A stretch of 64,000 bases of DNA from Rhodoferax bucti (GTDB lineage Bacteria; Pseudomonadota; Gammaproteobacteria; Burkholderiales; Burkholderiaceae_C): the NCBI RefSeq assembly GCF_005876985.1, contig NZ_VAHD01000002.1, positions 248,001 to 312,000 of the forward strand, written 5' to 3'. The position numbers and the translations under genes were made by a program. Numbering within the stretch: position 1 is the stretch's first letter; each line of letters opens with the position of its first letter. Below are positions 42,718-52,605 of this stretch, in pieces. The notes below the pieces were generated by a model, which was given only the letters and a program-made list of their open reading frames with translations, did not search any database and was not told the origin of the DNA.

Positions 42718-43686
42718 TTACTTGGTGTCTTGCACGGCCTTCACCAGGCGCTTCATGTCAGGGGTGTTGGCGAACTTGTCGTAGACCGGGCCCATCACGT
42801 CCTGGAAGGATTTTTTGTCCACTTCCACGATCTCGGTGCCGGCGGCCTTCACCATGTCGTACTCTTTCTTCTCGTAGGCCGCCCAGGCCGTGCGGTTGAA
42901 TGCGACAGATGCTTTGGCCGCTGCACGAATCTGGTCTTGCTCCGCCTTGGACAGCTTGTCAAACGTGGCTTTGGAGAACAACAGCACCTCAGGGGCCATG
43001 GAGTGCTCGGTCTTGTTGTAGTACTTGGCGGCCTCAAAGTGGCGGCTGCCCGAGCCATACGAGGGGTAGTTGTTTTCCGCCGCATCGATGATGCCGGTCT
43101 TGAGCGCGGTCATCACTTCACCAAACGGCATGGGGGTGGGGTTGGCGCCCATGGCCGCGGTCAAGGCGACCCACAGGTCAGACTGCTGCACGCGGATTTT
43201 CAAGCCCTTGGTGTCGGCCACCGACTTGATGGGCTTCTTGCTGTAAATGGAGCGCGCACCGGAGTCGTAGTAGGCCAGCAGCACAAAGCCTTGGGCTTCG
43301 CAGTCCTTGGCAATTTCGTCGCCGATGGGGCCGTCCAGCACTTTGTGCAAGTGGTCCACCGAGCGGAACAGGAAGGGCAGCACCGGGATGTTGGTCTTGG
43401 CGCACACCGAGTTCATGGGGCTGATGTTCACGCGCACCATGTCGAGTGCGCCGATCTTCACCTGGTCGATGGTTTCCTTCTCGGTGCCCAAGGCGCCCTT
43501 GTTGAACACCTTGATGCTGTTCTTGCCGCCGGAGGCCTTCTTGAGCTCTTCACTCATGAACTTGACGGCGGTGACGGTGGGGTAGTCGTCCGAGTTGTGG
43601 ATGTCGGCGGACTTGAACTCTGCAGCATGCGCTGCGAAGCTCAGTGCAGTCACGGCGGCGGCCAGGACGGTAGGTACGAGTTTCAT
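42718..43686 (-). CDS. TRAP transporter substrate-binding protein (DctP family, probable uronate)
   Basis: A 322-residue periplasmic protein with signal peptide ([21 protein letters not shown]). The DctP family Arg-containing ligand motif is seen in [47 protein letters not shown]. Its place between uronate dehydrogenase/lactonase and garD argues for galacturonate or glucuronate as ligand (inference). Confidence 0.93.
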   Translation of the reverse strand: MKLVPTVLAAAVTALSFAAHAAEFKSADIHNSDDYPTVTAVKFMSEELKKASGGKNSIKVFNKGALGTEKETIDQVKIGALDMVRVNISPMNSVCAKTNIPVLPFLFRSVDHLHKVLDGPIGDEIAKDCEAQGFVLLAYYDSGARSIYSKKPIKSVADTKGLKIRVQQSDLWVALTAAMGANPTPMPFGEVMTALKTGIIDAAENNYPSYGSGSRHFEAAKYYNKTEHSMAPEVLLFSKATFDKLSKAEQDQIRAAAKASVAFNRTAWAAYEKKEYDMVKAAGTEIVEVDKKSFQDVMGPVYDKFANTPDMKRLVKAVQDTK

Positions 43687-43730
43687 GTTGTCTCCTCTGA
43701 TGGGATTGGTGGGGGTTAGCGAACGGAAAA

Positions 43731-44657
43731 CTATCGAACGGGAAAGCGGGAAAACACAGGCTCCGGCAGGCCTTGCACGCCGGGCTCCAGTACCAGCAGG
43801 GCACCGTCCAGCGCGGTATCAAAGCCGGGCACCGGTGCGGCAGGGCGGATGGAGGTGATGAACAGGTGGCGCAACTCAGGCCCGCCAAAGGCACACATGG
43901 CCGGCTTGCTGACCGGTACGGCGATGGACTGAAGCAACGCGCCCTGGGGGCTGAAGCGGTGTACCTGGCCCGCGTCGTTGCCGCAGATCCAGTAGCAGCC
44001 TTCGGCATCTACCGCAGCACCATCGGGGCGGCCGGGCAGGGCTTGCATGTCCACCCACGCGGTCTGCGGGCCCCAAGTGCCGGTGGCGCCGTCAAACGTG
44101 TGCTGCCAGATTTTTTGCATGCGGGGGTGCGAGTCAGACAGGTAAGCGGTGGCCCCATCGGGGCTGAAAGCCATGCCGTTGGGGGTGATGTAGCCCTGCA
44201 GCACCGGGCCGCGCAGGCCACTGGTGTCAAGGCAGTAAATGCCACCGGCAGCGCTGGCCAGGCCCATGTCGCGCACCATGGTGCCCGCCCAGAAACGGCC
44301 TTGGCGGTCGCAGCGGCCATCGTTGAAGCGCATGCCGGGTTGGGGGTGGCTTACGCCTGTCAGTAGGCTGATGTGTGCCAGCGGGGGCTCGGCCAGCGTC
44401 ACTTCAAAAATGCCGGTTTCCATGGCGGCAATCAGGGTGCCACGGTCGCTGAGGGCGATGCAGCCCACGCGCTCGGGCAAGGTCCAGCTGCTTTGAACAC
44501 GGGTCGCCCAGTCGAGGCGGTGGATGCAAGGAGCTTCAATGTCCACCCAATACAGGCATTGGTCGTCAACCGACCATACGGGGCTCTCGCCCACCTGGTC
44601 GCGGCCGGTGCTCAAGCACTCCACAGGCAGGGTGCGGGGCTGCACTGTAGTGCTCAT
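43731..44657 (-). CDS. SMP-30/gluconolactonase family aldarolactone hydrolase
   Basis: A 308-residue six-bladed beta-propeller lactonase. Metal ligands are visible as Glu in GESPVW, Asn in FNDGRCD, Asn in [12 protein letters not shown] and Asp in GRPDGAAVD. It would open the galactaro- or glucarolactone made by Udh. Its start overlaps the udh stop by ATGA, so the two are coupled. Confidence 0.9.
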   Translation of the reverse strand: MSTTVQPRTLPVECLSTGRDQVGESPVWSVDDQCLYWVDIEAPCIHRLDWATRVQSSWTLPERVGCIALSDRGTLIAAMETGIFEVTLAEPPLAHISLLTGVSHPQPGMRFNDGRCDRQGRFWAGTMVRDMGLASAAGGIYCLDTSGLRGPVLQGYITPNGMAFSPDGATAYLSDSHPRMQKIWQHTFDGATGTWGPQTAWVDMQALPGRPDGAAVDAEGCYWICGNDAGQVHRFSPQGALLQSIAVPVSKPAMCAFGGPELRHLFITSIRPAAPVPGFDTALDGALLVLEPGVQGLPEPVFSRFPVR

Positions 44658-45490
44658 GCCTTCTTCTTGGCGGGCAGGTGCGCCGTCATCGGCTCACCCT
44701 GAAACAAAAAGCCGCCGCCCTGGTAAATCACCGCAGGGTCGGTCACATCGGGCTCGGGCGTGCGGGCATACACCGCTTCGCGAAACGGGTCGGAGCTGTC
44801 CTGCGGCACATAGCCCACATGGCGGGCTGCGCTGTTGTCGTACCAAGTGACCGCGTTATCGGACATGCCGAAGATCGCGGTATGGCCCAGCACGGGGGTC
44901 GTCAGGCAGGCGGTGACCAGGCGGTGCAGGTCGTCAAAACTCAGCCAGCTCGCCAGCATGCGGCGGTCTTTGGGCTCGGCAAAGCTGGAGCCAATGCGCA
45001 CGCACGCAGTCTCGATGCCGTAGCGGTCGTAGTACATGCGCGAGAGGTCTTCACCAAACGCCTTGCTCACGCCATACAGGCTGTCGGGGCGGGCAGGGTG
45101 GTTCAGGGTGATGGTTTCGCTTTGCTTGTAAAAGCCGGTGACATGGTTGGAGCTGGCAAACACCACGCGCTTCACGCCATGCTTGCGTGCTGCTTCGTAC
45201 AGGTTGTAAACGCCTAGGATGTTGGCTTGCAGGATGGGCTCAAACGGCCCTTCCACGGATATGCCGCCGAAATGCACGATGGCATTCACGCCCTTCACCA
45301 TGGCGTCCACCGCGGCGGCATCGGCTAGGTCGGCCAGCACCACTTCTTCACCCGCGCGGGCAGGGCCGACATCGCTCCGGTCGGAGAGGCGCAAGACCTC
45401 GCAATTGGCCTTCAGGCGGTCGCGCATCGCAGTGCCCAAGCCGCCTGCGGCGCCGGTCATCAGCAAAGTGTGGTGTACTTTGATTGTCAT
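44654..45490 (-). CDS. udh: NAD-dependent uronate dehydrogenase Udh
   Basis: A 278-residue extended SDR of the uronate dehydrogenase type: TGAAGGLG (12-19), Ser in FASSNHVTGFY, YGVSK (Tyr139, Lys143), MYYDRYGIETACVRIGS. It oxidises galacturonate or glucuronate to the aldarolactone. It is first of the long minus-strand uronate unit; an operator-like repeat lies 22 bases before it. Confidence 0.93.
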   Translation of the reverse strand: MTIKVHHTLLMTGAAGGLGTAMRDRLKANCEVLRLSDRSDVGPARAGEEVVLADLADAAAVDAMVKGVNAIVHFGGISVEGPFEPILQANILGVYNLYEAARKHGVKRVVFASSNHVTGFYKQSETITLNHPARPDSLYGVSKAFGEDLSRMYYDRYGIETACVRIGSSFAEPKDRRMLASWLSFDDLHRLVTACLTTPVLGHTAIFGMSDNAVTWYDNSAARHVGYVPQDSSDPFREAVYARTPEPDVTDPAVIYQGGGFLFQGEPMTAHLPAKKKA

Positions 45491-45511
45491 GAAATAGAGA
45501 GCTGAATTGTC

Positions 45512-45532
45512 AGTTGTATGTTGTCTGATGTG
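45512..45532. promoter_or_regulatory. Operator-like repeat, copy 1 (udh/regulator intergenic)
   Basis: AGTTGTATG then TGTC at fixed spacing; 17 of 21 positions are the same at 46354-46374. It lies between the divergent udh and FadR-type regulator genes. Confidence 0.75.
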
Positions 45533-45575
45533 TTAAATTGTGGTCATCGTCTCAGACCGCGTCAAGGACTTTTCC

Positions 45576-46355
45576 ATGGACCTAGTGCAAACCCCTAGAA
45601 CACCCGCTGCGGCCTCTGCAAGCTCTGAATCTGCCGATGCCCTGCGTCCGCGCCGCTCCAAAGGCCTGGTGAATGAAGTGGTGGAAAGCCTCGCTGCCAG
45701 CATCCGCGAAGGCGCCATCCAGCCCGGGGCCAAGCTGCCCACCGAGTCTGAAATCATGACCCGCTTCGATGTGAGCCGCACTGTGGTGCGCGAGGCCATT
45801 TCGCGCTTGCAAGCCAACCGCTTGGTGGAGACGCGCCACGGCGTGGGCACCTTTGCGCTGGCGCCCCAAAGCAGTGGCAACTTCCAGATCGCTGACGTGG
45901 ATTTCGCCACCGTGGCCGACGTGATTGCCCTGCTGGAGCTGCGTATTTCCTTGGAAACCGAGGCCGCCGGCTTGGCCGCCCAGCGCCGCACCGAGGCCAA
46001 CCTGCAGGCCATGCAAGCCATGCTGGATGCTTTCCAAAAGTCGATCGAAGAAGATTCGGATGCCGTGCCCTCGGACTTCAGCTTTCACATGGAAGTCGCC
46101 AAGTCCACCGGCAACCGCCACTTTGCGGATTTGATGACCTACCTAGGCACCATGATCATTCCGCGTACCCGTATCAATACCGCCAGCAGTGCGCCGGAAG
46201 GGCGCTTGGCTTACCTGCAGCGGGTACATGGCGAACACGAATACATCTTCAATGCCATCCGCAATCAGGACGCGGATGCGGCCCGCGCCGCCATGCGAAC
46301 CCATCTTGCCAACAGCAAGGACCGCTTGAGAAAGTCGCAGGTTGATGCGGTTTAG
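45576..46355 (+). CDS. FadR-subfamily GntR regulator of uronate catabolism
   Basis: A 259-residue GntR regulator. Winged helix near residues 30-95 (KLPTESEIMTRFDVSRTVVREAISRLQANRLVETRHGVGTF), then an all-helical FCD domain with likely metal-binding residues (DFSFHMEVAKSTGNRHF, HGEHEYIFNAI). The ATG at 45576 follows AAGGA; an earlier GTG at 45540 would leave little room between coding sequence and operator. It lies between udh and gudD, each preceded by the same repeat. Confidence 0.92.
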   Translation: MDLVQTPRTPAAASASSESADALRPRRSKGLVNEVVESLAASIREGAIQPGAKLPTESEIMTRFDVSRTVVREAISRLQANRLVETRHGVGTFALAPQSSGNFQIADVDFATVADVIALLELRISLETEAAGLAAQRRTEANLQAMQAMLDAFQKSIEEDSDAVPSDFSFHMEVAKSTGNRHFADLMTYLGTMIIPRTRINTASSAPEGRLAYLQRVHGEHEYIFNAIRNQDADAARAAMRTHLANSKDRLRKSQVDAV

Positions 46356-46374
46356 TTGTATGATGTCCTATATG
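46354..46374. promoter_or_regulatory. Operator-like repeat, copy 2 (upstream of gudD)
   Basis: AGTTGTATG-A-TGTC-CTATATG, near-identical to 45512-45532. It begins in the stop codon of the regulator gene and lies 52 bases before the gudD start. Confidence 0.75.
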
Positions 46375-46426
46375 TAGGGGCGCCACCCTTCCTTCCATTT
46401 CGAGCGCCCCGCTAAGGAGATTGACC

Positions 46427-47779
46427 ATGACCCCGTCTGAAACTACCTCTGTGCGCGGCGCCCCTGTGGTGACTGCGCTACGCGTCATTCCGGTTGCCGG
46501 CCATGACGGCATGCTGATGAACCTGAGTGGTGCCCACGCACCGTTTTTTACCCGCAACATCGTCATCCTGACCGACAGCAGCGGCAACACCGGTGTGGGT
46601 GAAGTGCCCGGCGGCGAGAAGATCCGCCAGACGCTGGAAGATGCGGCCACTCTCGTGGTGGGTCAGGCAGTAGGCAACTACAACGCCATCCTCAACCGCA
46701 TGCGCGAAGCCTTTGCCGCCCGCGACAGCGAGGGTCGTGGCCTGCAGACCTTCGATTTGCGTGTGGCGATTCACGCAGTGACCGCCGTAGAGAGCGCTTT
46801 GCTCGATTTGCTGGGCAAATTCCTGGGCGTGCCGGTGGCGGCTTTGCTGGGCGATGGCCAACAACGCAGCAGCGTGGCCGTGCTGGGTTACCTGTTTTAT
46901 GTGGGCGACCGCCAGCAGACCGATTTGCCCTACATCAGCGAGCCGGATGAAGCCGACGACTGGAAGCGCCTGCGCCACGACAAAGCCATGGATGCCGACG
47001 GCGTGGTGCGCTTGGCCGAGGCCGCGTATGCGCGCTACGGTTTTCAAGATTTCAAGCTCAAAGGCGGTGTGCTGCGCGGCGAAGAAGAGGTGGAGGCCAT
47101 CCGCGCCTTGCATGCCCGCTTCCCGCAAGCCCGCATCACCCTGGACCCGAACGGTGGCTGGCTGTTGAAGGACGCGGTGCGCCTGTGCCGTGATCTGCAT
47201 GGCGTGATGGCCTATGCCGAAGACCCCTGTGGGGCTGAGGGTGTGTTTTCCGGCCGTGAAGTGGTGGCCGAGTTCCGCCGCGCCACCGGTCTGCCCACCG
47301 CCACCAACATGATTGCCACCGACTGGCGCGAGCTGGCACATTCGCTGGCCTTGCAGTCGGTGGACATTCCCTTGGCCGACCCGCATTTCTGGACCATGCA
47401 AGGCTCCGTACGCGTAGCGCAGGTCTGTCAGACCTGGGGGCTGACCTGGGGCTCGCACTCCAACAACCACTTTGACGTGTCTTTGGCTATGTTCACCCAT
47501 GTGGCAGCCGCTGCACCGGGCAAGGTCACGGCGATTGACACGCACTGGATCTGGCAAGACGGCCAGCGCCTCACCCAAGACCCACTGCAGATCGTGGGTG
47601 GGCAGATTGCGGTGCCCACCACGCCCGGTTTGGGGGTGGAGCTGGACATGGCGGAGGTGGAAAAAGCCCATCAGCTCTACCTGCAGCACGGCCTGGGCGC
47701 GCGCAACGACGCCGTGGCCATGCAGTACCTGATCCCTGGCTGGAAGTTCGATCCCAAGCGCCCCTGCCTGGTGCGTTGA
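46427..47779 (+). CDS. gudD: Glucarate dehydratase GudD
   Basis: A 450-residue enolase-superfamily enzyme matching Gud[56 protein letters not shown] (catalytic Lys in KxK), DPNGGW, and EDPCG with metal acids. It dehydrates glucarate to 5-keto-4-deoxyglucarate, the GarL substrate. AAGGAG precedes the ATG. It is controlled separately from the minus-strand unit but carries the same operator. Confidence 0.95.
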   Translation: MTPSETTSVRGAPVVTALRVIPVAGHDGMLMNLSGAHAPFFTRNIVILTDSSGNTGVGEVPGGEKIRQTLEDAATLVVGQAVGNYNAILNRMREAFAARDSEGRGLQTFDLRVAIHAVTAVESALLDLLGKFLGVPVAALLGDGQQRSSVAVLGYLFYVGDRQQTDLPYISEPDEADDWKRLRHDKAMDADGVVRLAEAAYARYGFQDFKLKGGVLRGEEEVEAIRALHARFPQARITLDPNGGWLLKDAVRLCRDLHGVMAYAEDPCGAEGVFSGREVVAEFRRATGLPTATNMIATDWRELAHSLALQSVDIPLADPHFWTMQGSVRVAQVCQTWGLTWGSHSNNHFDVSLAMFTHVAAAAPGKVTAIDTHWIWQDGQRLTQDPLQIVGGQIAVPTTPGLGVELDMAEVEKAHQLYLQHGLGARNDAVAMQYLIPGWKFDPKRPCLVR

Positions 47780-47788
47780 GGCTCGAGT

Positions 47789-47838
47789 TGGCCTCTAGCG
47801 CCCGTCGATATTGCGCGAGTAGCTCCTATTTCAGGAGC
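47789..47838. repeat. Palindromic repeat family 1, copy 7 (intergenic, after gudD)
   Basis: TGGCCTCTAGCGCCCGTC, then TGCGCGAGTAGC and TCCTATTTCAGGAGC. Here the hairpin arms are GCTCCT/AGGAGC rather than GCTAT/ATAGC: both sides have changed together. It lies in the 164-base gap between the convergent gudD and deaminase genes. Confidence 0.8.
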
Positions 47839-47943
47839 AAAAAGGCGTTGAACGAGGGCACGGTACTGCCGATAACGGCCCGCGAACATTGGCCTGCCGG
47901 CGCCCCAGCCCATGCGGGGGCTGGCGAGGTTGGTCTAATGGGT

Positions 47944-49407
47944 CTAGCGGGTCGCGGCTTGTGCGAGCTGCAGGGCCAGCCGGTTGTGCCGCTCCATCAG
48001 CGGGCCGAGGTCTACCGTGTCCAAGTGGCCCTCGCGCACCACCACCTTGCCGTTGACCACCGTGTAGTCCGCCTGCGGGCTGGCACACAGCAGCAGGCTG
48101 CCAACAGGGTCGTGCACCGCGCCACCGGCAAAGCCCAGCGTGTCCAGGTCAAAGAGCACCATGTCCGCACACATGCCCACCGCCAAGTGGCCGATGTCTT
48201 TGCGGCCCAGTACTTGCGCGCCGCCCCGGGTGGCTACGCTCAGGGCATCCCGGGCGGTCATTTCGGCCGGGCCCAAATCGCAACCGAAGAAGGTGCGGCG
48301 TTCGCCAGTGGGCAACACACGCTCTTCGGGTGGCTGCATGGCGCGGCCCACGCGGGCCAGCAGCAGGGCCTGGCGGGCCTCGTTCACCATGTGGGCCGCG
48401 TCATTGCTGGCGCTGCCGTCCACACCCAGGCCTACCGGCACGCCGGCGTTCAGCATTTTGCGTATCGGCGCAATACCGCTGGCCAGTCGCATATTGCTGC
48501 ACGGGCAGTGCGCCACGCCGGTGCGGCTGGCGGCAAACAGGCTGATGCCTTCGTCATCCAGCTTCACGCAGTGGGCGTGCCACACGTCCTCACCCAGCCA
48601 GCCCAGGTCCCGGGCGTATTGGGTGGGGGTGCAGCCGAACTTTTCGCGGCTGTAGGCCAGGTCGTGGTCGTTCTCCGCCAGGTGGGTGTGAAGGCGTACG
48701 CCCTGACCCTTGAAGCTGCGGGCCAGCAGGGCCGCTTCGCGCATCAGGTCGCGGCTCACGCTGAACGGGGAGCAGGGCGCCAGCGCCACATTCAGCATGG
48801 AGCCCCAGCTTGCATCGTGGTGTCGCTCGATCAGCCGTTGGCTTTCTTTGAGAATGAAGTCTTCTTGTTCTACCACCCGGTCCGGAGGCAGGCCGCCTTG
48901 GCTCTGGCCCACGCTCATGCTGCCGCGGGTGGCCACAAAGCGCATGCCGATCTCGGTGGCTGCGCCAATGCTGTCGTCCAGCCGCACACCGTTGGGGTAG
49001 ATGTAGAGGTGGTCGCTGCTGGTGGTGCAGCCGCTCATCAGCAGTTCGGCCATGGCGATCTGGGTGCTCACTTGCACCATCTCGGGCGTCAGCCCGGCCC
49101 AGATGGGATACAGCCCGCGCAGCCAGCCGAACAGCTCTGCGTTTTGCACACCGGGTATAGCCCGCGTGAGGCTCTGGTACATGTGGTGGTGGGTGTTCAC
49201 CAGACCGGGGGTGACCAGATGGCGCTGCGCGTCGATCACCTCGTCAGCCTCCAGCGCGTGTGGCGGCAGGTCGGCCGTAGCGCCAATGAAAGCGATGCGG
49301 TTACCCTCGATATAAATCGAAGCGTTGCGCAGCTCGGTGGAGTGTGCCGGGTCAGCGTGGTCGAAAGTGGCGACCGCGCGCGCGTTGTGGATCAGCAAAG
49401 TGCCCAT
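47944..49407 (-). CDS. 8-oxoguanine deaminase-like amidohydrolase
   Basis: A 487-residue amidohydrolase of the ATZ/TRZ type: metal His73 and His75 (NTHHHMYQ), THLAENDHD, HAHCVKLDDEG and GVDGSASND (catalytic Asp). The sequence fits the 8-oxoguanine deaminase / hydroxydechloroatrazine hydrolase-like group better than E. coli GuaD. The product of 8-oxoguanine would be urate, which joins the PuuD route. The 178-base gap before it holds small inverted repeats (for example CCACC/GGTGG at 49436-49451) but no clear operator. Confidence 0.88.
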   Translation of the reverse strand: MGTLLIHNARAVATFDHADPAHSTELRNASIYIEGNRIAFIGATADLPPHALEADEVIDAQRHLVTPGLVNTHHHMYQSLTRAIPGVQNAELFGWLRGLYPIWAGLTPEMVQVSTQIAMAELLMSGCTTSSDHLYIYPNGVRLDDSIGAATEIGMRFVATRGSMSVGQSQGGLPPDRVVEQEDFILKESQRLIERHHDASWGSMLNVALAPCSPFSVSRDLMREAALLARSFKGQGVRLHTHLAENDHDLAYSREKFGCTPTQYARDLGWLGEDVWHAHCVKLDDEGISLFAASRTGVAHCPCSNMRLASGIAPIRKMLNAGVPVGLGVDGSASNDAAHMVNEARQALLLARVGRAMQPPEERVLPTGERRTFFGCDLGPAEMTARDALSVATRGGAQVLGRKDIGHLAVGMCADMVLFDLDTLGFAGGAVHDPVGSLLLCASPQADYTVVNGKVVVREGHLDTVDLGPLMERHNRLALQLAQAATR

Positions 49408-49585
49408 GAATGTGTTTCTCCGTCAAACAAGTCTCCCACCGGCAAAGGTGGCTCCTGTCGAGGCCGAATCCCGCTGGCAGGCCAGATTGGCTGCCAGAGG
49501 CGAGCACCACGTTGCCGAGCATCCCGGGCTGTGCTTTTGCGCAGTGCGCCCCTGAATTTTGCCCCATTTACTTTTGCATCAAGCG

Positions 49586-50986
49586 ATGAACATGCCAAGT
49601 ACTGAAACCCATCCCCAAGCCCCTGCGCATTTCTCTGACATTGCCCCGCGCGAGTTGCTGAGCCAGCTGTACTGGGCCGCAGTGCGCCAAGCGCTACCCG
49701 CGCATACGCTCAACCACTACCTGCCTGAGCCGCCCAAGGGGCGCACGCTGGTGCTGGGCGCAGGCAAAGCCGGTGGCGCCATGGCCCATGCGCTGGACGC
49801 GCTGTGGCCCCAAGACCTGCCAATGTCGGGTCTGGTCGTTACCCGCTACGACCACACCCCGCCGCTACCGGCAGACGCAGCTCCAGCCCGCATTGAAGTG
49901 GTGGAGGCCGCTCACCCGGTGCCTGACGCTGCCGGCTTGGCCGCAGCCCAACGCATCCTGGCCTTGACCCAAGGGCTCACCGAGGACGATTTGGTGATTT
50001 GCCTCATCTCCGGTGGCGGATCCTCCTTGCTGACGCTGCCCGCGCAGTGGGAGGTAGACGGCGTGCAGGGCGGCATCAGCTTGGAGCTCAAGCAGCGCAT
50101 CAACAAGCTCTTGCTGGAGAGCGGCGCCAGCATTCAGGAGATGAACTGCGTGCGCAAGCACCTGTCCGCCATCAAGGGCGGGCGCTTGGCCGCAGCCTGC
50201 TACCCCGCCAAAGTGGTGACGCTGCTGATCAGCGATGTGCCGGGTGACGACCCCAGCGTCATCGCCAGCGGCCCCACGGTGCCGGACCCCACCACCTGTG
50301 CGGACGCGCTATCGATTTTGAAGCGCCTCGCGCAGGATGCATCAGCGCTGGAGGCCGATTTCGTGCTCAAAGCGCTGGAGTCCGGCGTATTGGAAACCCC
50401 CAAGCCCGGCGATGCCGTGTTTGCTCACAACACGGTGCATTTGATCGCCACGCCCCAGCAGTCGTTGGAGGCAGCTGCCGACCTGGCCCGCAGCATGGGC
50501 CTGCATGCCTACATCCTTAGCGATGAGCTGGAGGGAGAGTCCCGCGAGGTCGGCAAGGTGCATGCGGCTTTGGCCCGCACGGCAGCGCTCAAACCGGCGT
50601 CCGCCGTGCAACCCTTTGCCAAGCCTTGTGTGATTCTGAGCGGCGGCGAGACCACCGTGACCGTGCGCCCGCGACGCGAGGGCGCAGCCAAAGGGCGGGG
50701 CGGACGCGCCGGCGAGTTCTGCATGGGCCTCGCCCTCGGCCTGCAAGCGCAGCCCAAGGTGTGGGCCCTGGCCGCCGACACCGATGGGATTGACGGGGTA
50801 GAAGACAACGCCGGTGCGCTGGTCACCCCGGACACCCTGGCGCGCGCATTGGCGGCCGGTGTCTCCATCAGCGACTGCCTGGATCGCAACGATGCCGTGG
50901 GCTTTTTTGCGCCTTTGGGCGACCTGTTTACCACTGGCCCTACGCACACCAACGTGAACGACTTCCGGGCGCTTCTGGTGTTGTAA
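49586..50986 (+). CDS. Glycerate 2-kinase (MOFRL/TtuD family)
   Basis: A 466-residue MOFRL-family glycerate kinase: LGAGKAGGAMAHAL, ISGGGSSLLTLP, NCVRKHLSAIKGGRLA, VISDVPGDDPSVIASGPTVPDPTTCADAL and the C-terminal LAADTDGIDGVEDNAGA. Some members were once named hydroxypyruvate reductase. It phosphorylates glycerate from GlxR to enter central metabolism. The ATG at 49586 is preferred to a TTG nine codons upstream. A family 1-like segment encodes ALSILKRLAQDASALEAD. Confidence 0.92.
   Translation: MNMPSTETHPQAPAHFSDIAPRELLSQLYWAAVRQALPAHTLNHYLPEPPKGRTLVLGAGKAGGAMAHALDALWPQDLPMSGLVVTRYDHTPPLPADAAPARIEVVEAAHPVPDAAGLAAAQRILALTQGLTEDDLVICLISGGGSSLLTLPAQWEVDGVQGGISLELKQRINKLLLESGASIQEMNCVRKHLSAIKGGRLAAACYPAKVVTLLISDVPGDDPSVIASGPTVPDPTTCADALSILKRLAQDASALEADFVLKALESGVLETPKPGDAVFAHNTVHLIATPQQSLEAAADLARSMGLHAYILSDELEGESREVGKVHAALARTAALKPASAVQPFAKPCVILSGGETTVTVRPRREGAAKGRGGRAGEFCMGLALGLQAQPKVWALAADTDGIDGVEDNAGALVTPDTLARALAAGVSISDCLDRNDAVGFFAPLGDLFTTGPTHTNVNDFRALLVL
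50308..50354 (+). repeat. Palindromic repeat family 1, copy 8, diverged, in frame in glycerate kinase
   Basis: GCTATCGATTTTGAAGC, CCTCGCGCAGGATGC and CAGCGCTGGAGG match the xdhA copy at about 35 of 47 positions, in the same orientation and frame. The peptide ALSILKRLAQDASALEAD parallels TLSKLELLAQEGRALEAD of XdhA. It is the most diverged in-gene copy. Confidence 0.5.
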
Positions 50987-51019
50987 AGCCCGCACGGGCT
51001 TGGGGGCCTCGCAGGATGT

Positions 51020-51033
51020 TTGATCTTGCTCAA
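51020..51033. promoter_or_regulatory. FNR-like box upstream of the Crp/Fnr regulator
   Basis: TTGAT-CTTG-CTCAA differs at one base from the FNR/DNR consensus TTGAT-N4-ATCAA. It lies 36 bases before the regulator start, a position suited to autoregulation. Confidence 0.5.
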
Positions 51034-51068
51034 GGTGCGCCGCAGGGGGCAAAGGCACAGTGGGCGTC

Positions 51069-51722
51069 ATGTTGGCATCTGTCCCTCCTGTACTCCTTCC
51101 TTTGTTGACCCCCTGCAGCCCCGAGCGCCGGTCGGCGGGCGAGGTGCTGCTGCGCCGGGGCGACGTGGCTCCCACCGTTTCCTACCTGGAGAGCGGGCGT
51201 GTGATCTTCGGCATCTGCGGCAGCCCCGGCAACCGGGATGAGCTCATGGAGCACCAGCTCGGCCAGATGCAAGGCCCCGCGTGGCTGGATCCCACCGCCG
51301 CCGTGCTGGACTTGCCTGCCGCCATGGATGCCGTGGCTCAGACCGATGTGGTGCTGCGCCAGGTCCCGGTGGCTGAATTTCAGGCGGCCCTGGCTGCCAA
51401 CCGGCAACTGAGCGCCACCATGCTGACTGGCGTGGCCCGCGCCCACCGGGAGCAGACGGAGCTCGCCGTGAGCCGCCTGGCCAAAGGGGCAGAGGCACGC
51501 TGTGCCGAGTGGTTGTTGCAGCACGCCGAGTCGAACGACAAAGGCGTCTGCGCTGTGCAACTACAACAGCGCAAGCGCTTGATTGCCGCCCAGCTGGGTA
51601 TTGCGCCCGAAACCCTCTCGCGCGTGTTGCGCCACCTGCGTGAACGCAGCCTCATCAGCGGCTCGGGCCGCACGGTCAATCTGGTCGATCCGCACGGGCT
51701 GCGCTCCTTGGCTGGGGTGTAG
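51069..51722 (+). CDS. Crp/Fnr family transcriptional regulator
   Basis: A 217-residue protein with an N-terminal cyclic-nucleotide-type sensor fold (GEVLLRRGDVAPTVSYLESGRVIFGI) and a C-terminal helix-turn-helix (LIAAQLGIAPETLSRVLRHLRERSLI). It lacks the N-terminal cysteine cluster of Fnr, so a DNR- or other Crp-like sensor is more likely. The effector is unknown. The ATG at 51069 is preferred to a GTG three codons earlier. Confidence 0.88.
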   Translation: MLASVPPVLLPLLTPCSPERRSAGEVLLRRGDVAPTVSYLESGRVIFGICGSPGNRDELMEHQLGQMQGPAWLDPTAAVLDLPAAMDAVAQTDVVLRQVPVAEFQAALAANRQLSATMLTGVARAHREQTELAVSRLAKGAEARCAEWLLQHAESNDKGVCAVQLQQRKRLIAAQLGIAPETLSRVLRHLRERSLISGSGRTVNLVDPHGLRSLAGV

Positions 51723-51728
51723 GTCGCA

Positions 51729-52520
51729 TCACTGCGGGCTTTTCAGGGCCTCGGCGGCGGTGTGCCGATTCAGCTCCTGCATAAAAATCCGGTTGATCTC
51801 GCCCTCGCGTTTGAGGTCTGCAATGGCTTTGTTCAGTTGTTGCAACAAGGCCGTCCGTCCACTGCTTTTGGCAAACGCAATATGCGCCGGGTTGGCGCTC
51901 AGGTAGCGCCCTGCCTGTGCAATCGTGCTGATGCCCATGCTTTTGAGGGCGATGTTGCCGGCTTCTTCGACTGCCAACACCGCGTCCAGCCGGCCGCTAG
52001 CGAGCTTGCGCAGGTTGATGCGGTCGCTCTGGGTGTCCTCTGCGCTGAGTAGCGGAATGGCGCGCGCCGTGTTGAATGATTCGCCATAGCTCCAGCCGCG
52101 CACGGTGCCGATGGTGCGGTCATTCAGATCGGAGAAATCCGTAAAGGTCCAATTGGCATCTTTGCGCAAAAACACGGCAATGTTTTCGGTGAGCAGGGGC
52201 GTGCTGAAATCCCATTTGCGGGCACGCTGGTTGGTGCGGTAGACCCCGCCAATACCCCCGTGGCCCCGATCCACATCGTTGAGCACCCGCACCCAGGGCT
52301 TGGCCTGCAGCTGGACCGGAACACCCGCACGGGCAAACACCGCTTTCACCAATGCCGGATACACCCCTGCTGGTTCTCCGTCGATGGCATACATAAAAGG
52401 CGGGTTGCTATCGTCCAGCTGTAACAACACGGGCGAGCGGCGCTCCGCATTGGCCGTGCTGATGAGCATTCCAAAAAGAAGGAAAGTGGTGAGGATGCGC
52501 CGCGTATGTACGTAAAGCAT
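51729..52520 (-). CDS. Family 3 extracellular solute-binding protein
   Basis: A 263-residue secreted protein (signal peptide MLYVHTRRILTTFLLFGMLISTANA). The SBP_bac_3 fold is recognised from PPFMYAIDGEPAGVYPALVKAVFARAGV and WDFSTPLLTENIAVFLRKD. No ABC permease gene is adjacent. It is divergent from a sensor kinase, so it could be a periplasmic sensor partner rather than a transporter component (inference). Confidence 0.88.
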   Translation of the reverse strand: MLYVHTRRILTTFLLFGMLISTANAERRSPVLLQLDDSNPPFMYAIDGEPAGVYPALVKAVFARAGVPVQLQAKPWVRVLNDVDRGHGGIGGVYRTNQRARKWDFSTPLLTENIAVFLRKDANWTFTDFSDLNDRTIGTVRGWSYGESFNTARAIPLLSAEDTQSDRINLRKLASGRLDAVLAVEEAGNIALKSMGISTIAQAGRYLSANPAHIAFAKSSGRTALLQQLNKAIADLKREGEINRIFMQELNRHTAAEALKSPQ

Positions 52521-52605
52521 GAAGCCAGCATAGTGCAAACCCGAAAACCGCTGTTGCGGCTCCAGTGTGGCGCAGCCAGTGGCCCAAGGTGTGCCAAAAT
52601 TTTCC

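Noticed and set aside
47776-49605. A 609-codon open frame antisense to the deaminase gene
   Set aside because: The minus strand carries a complete amidohydrolase. The plus product is Ala/His/Gln/Gly-rich, with no family features.
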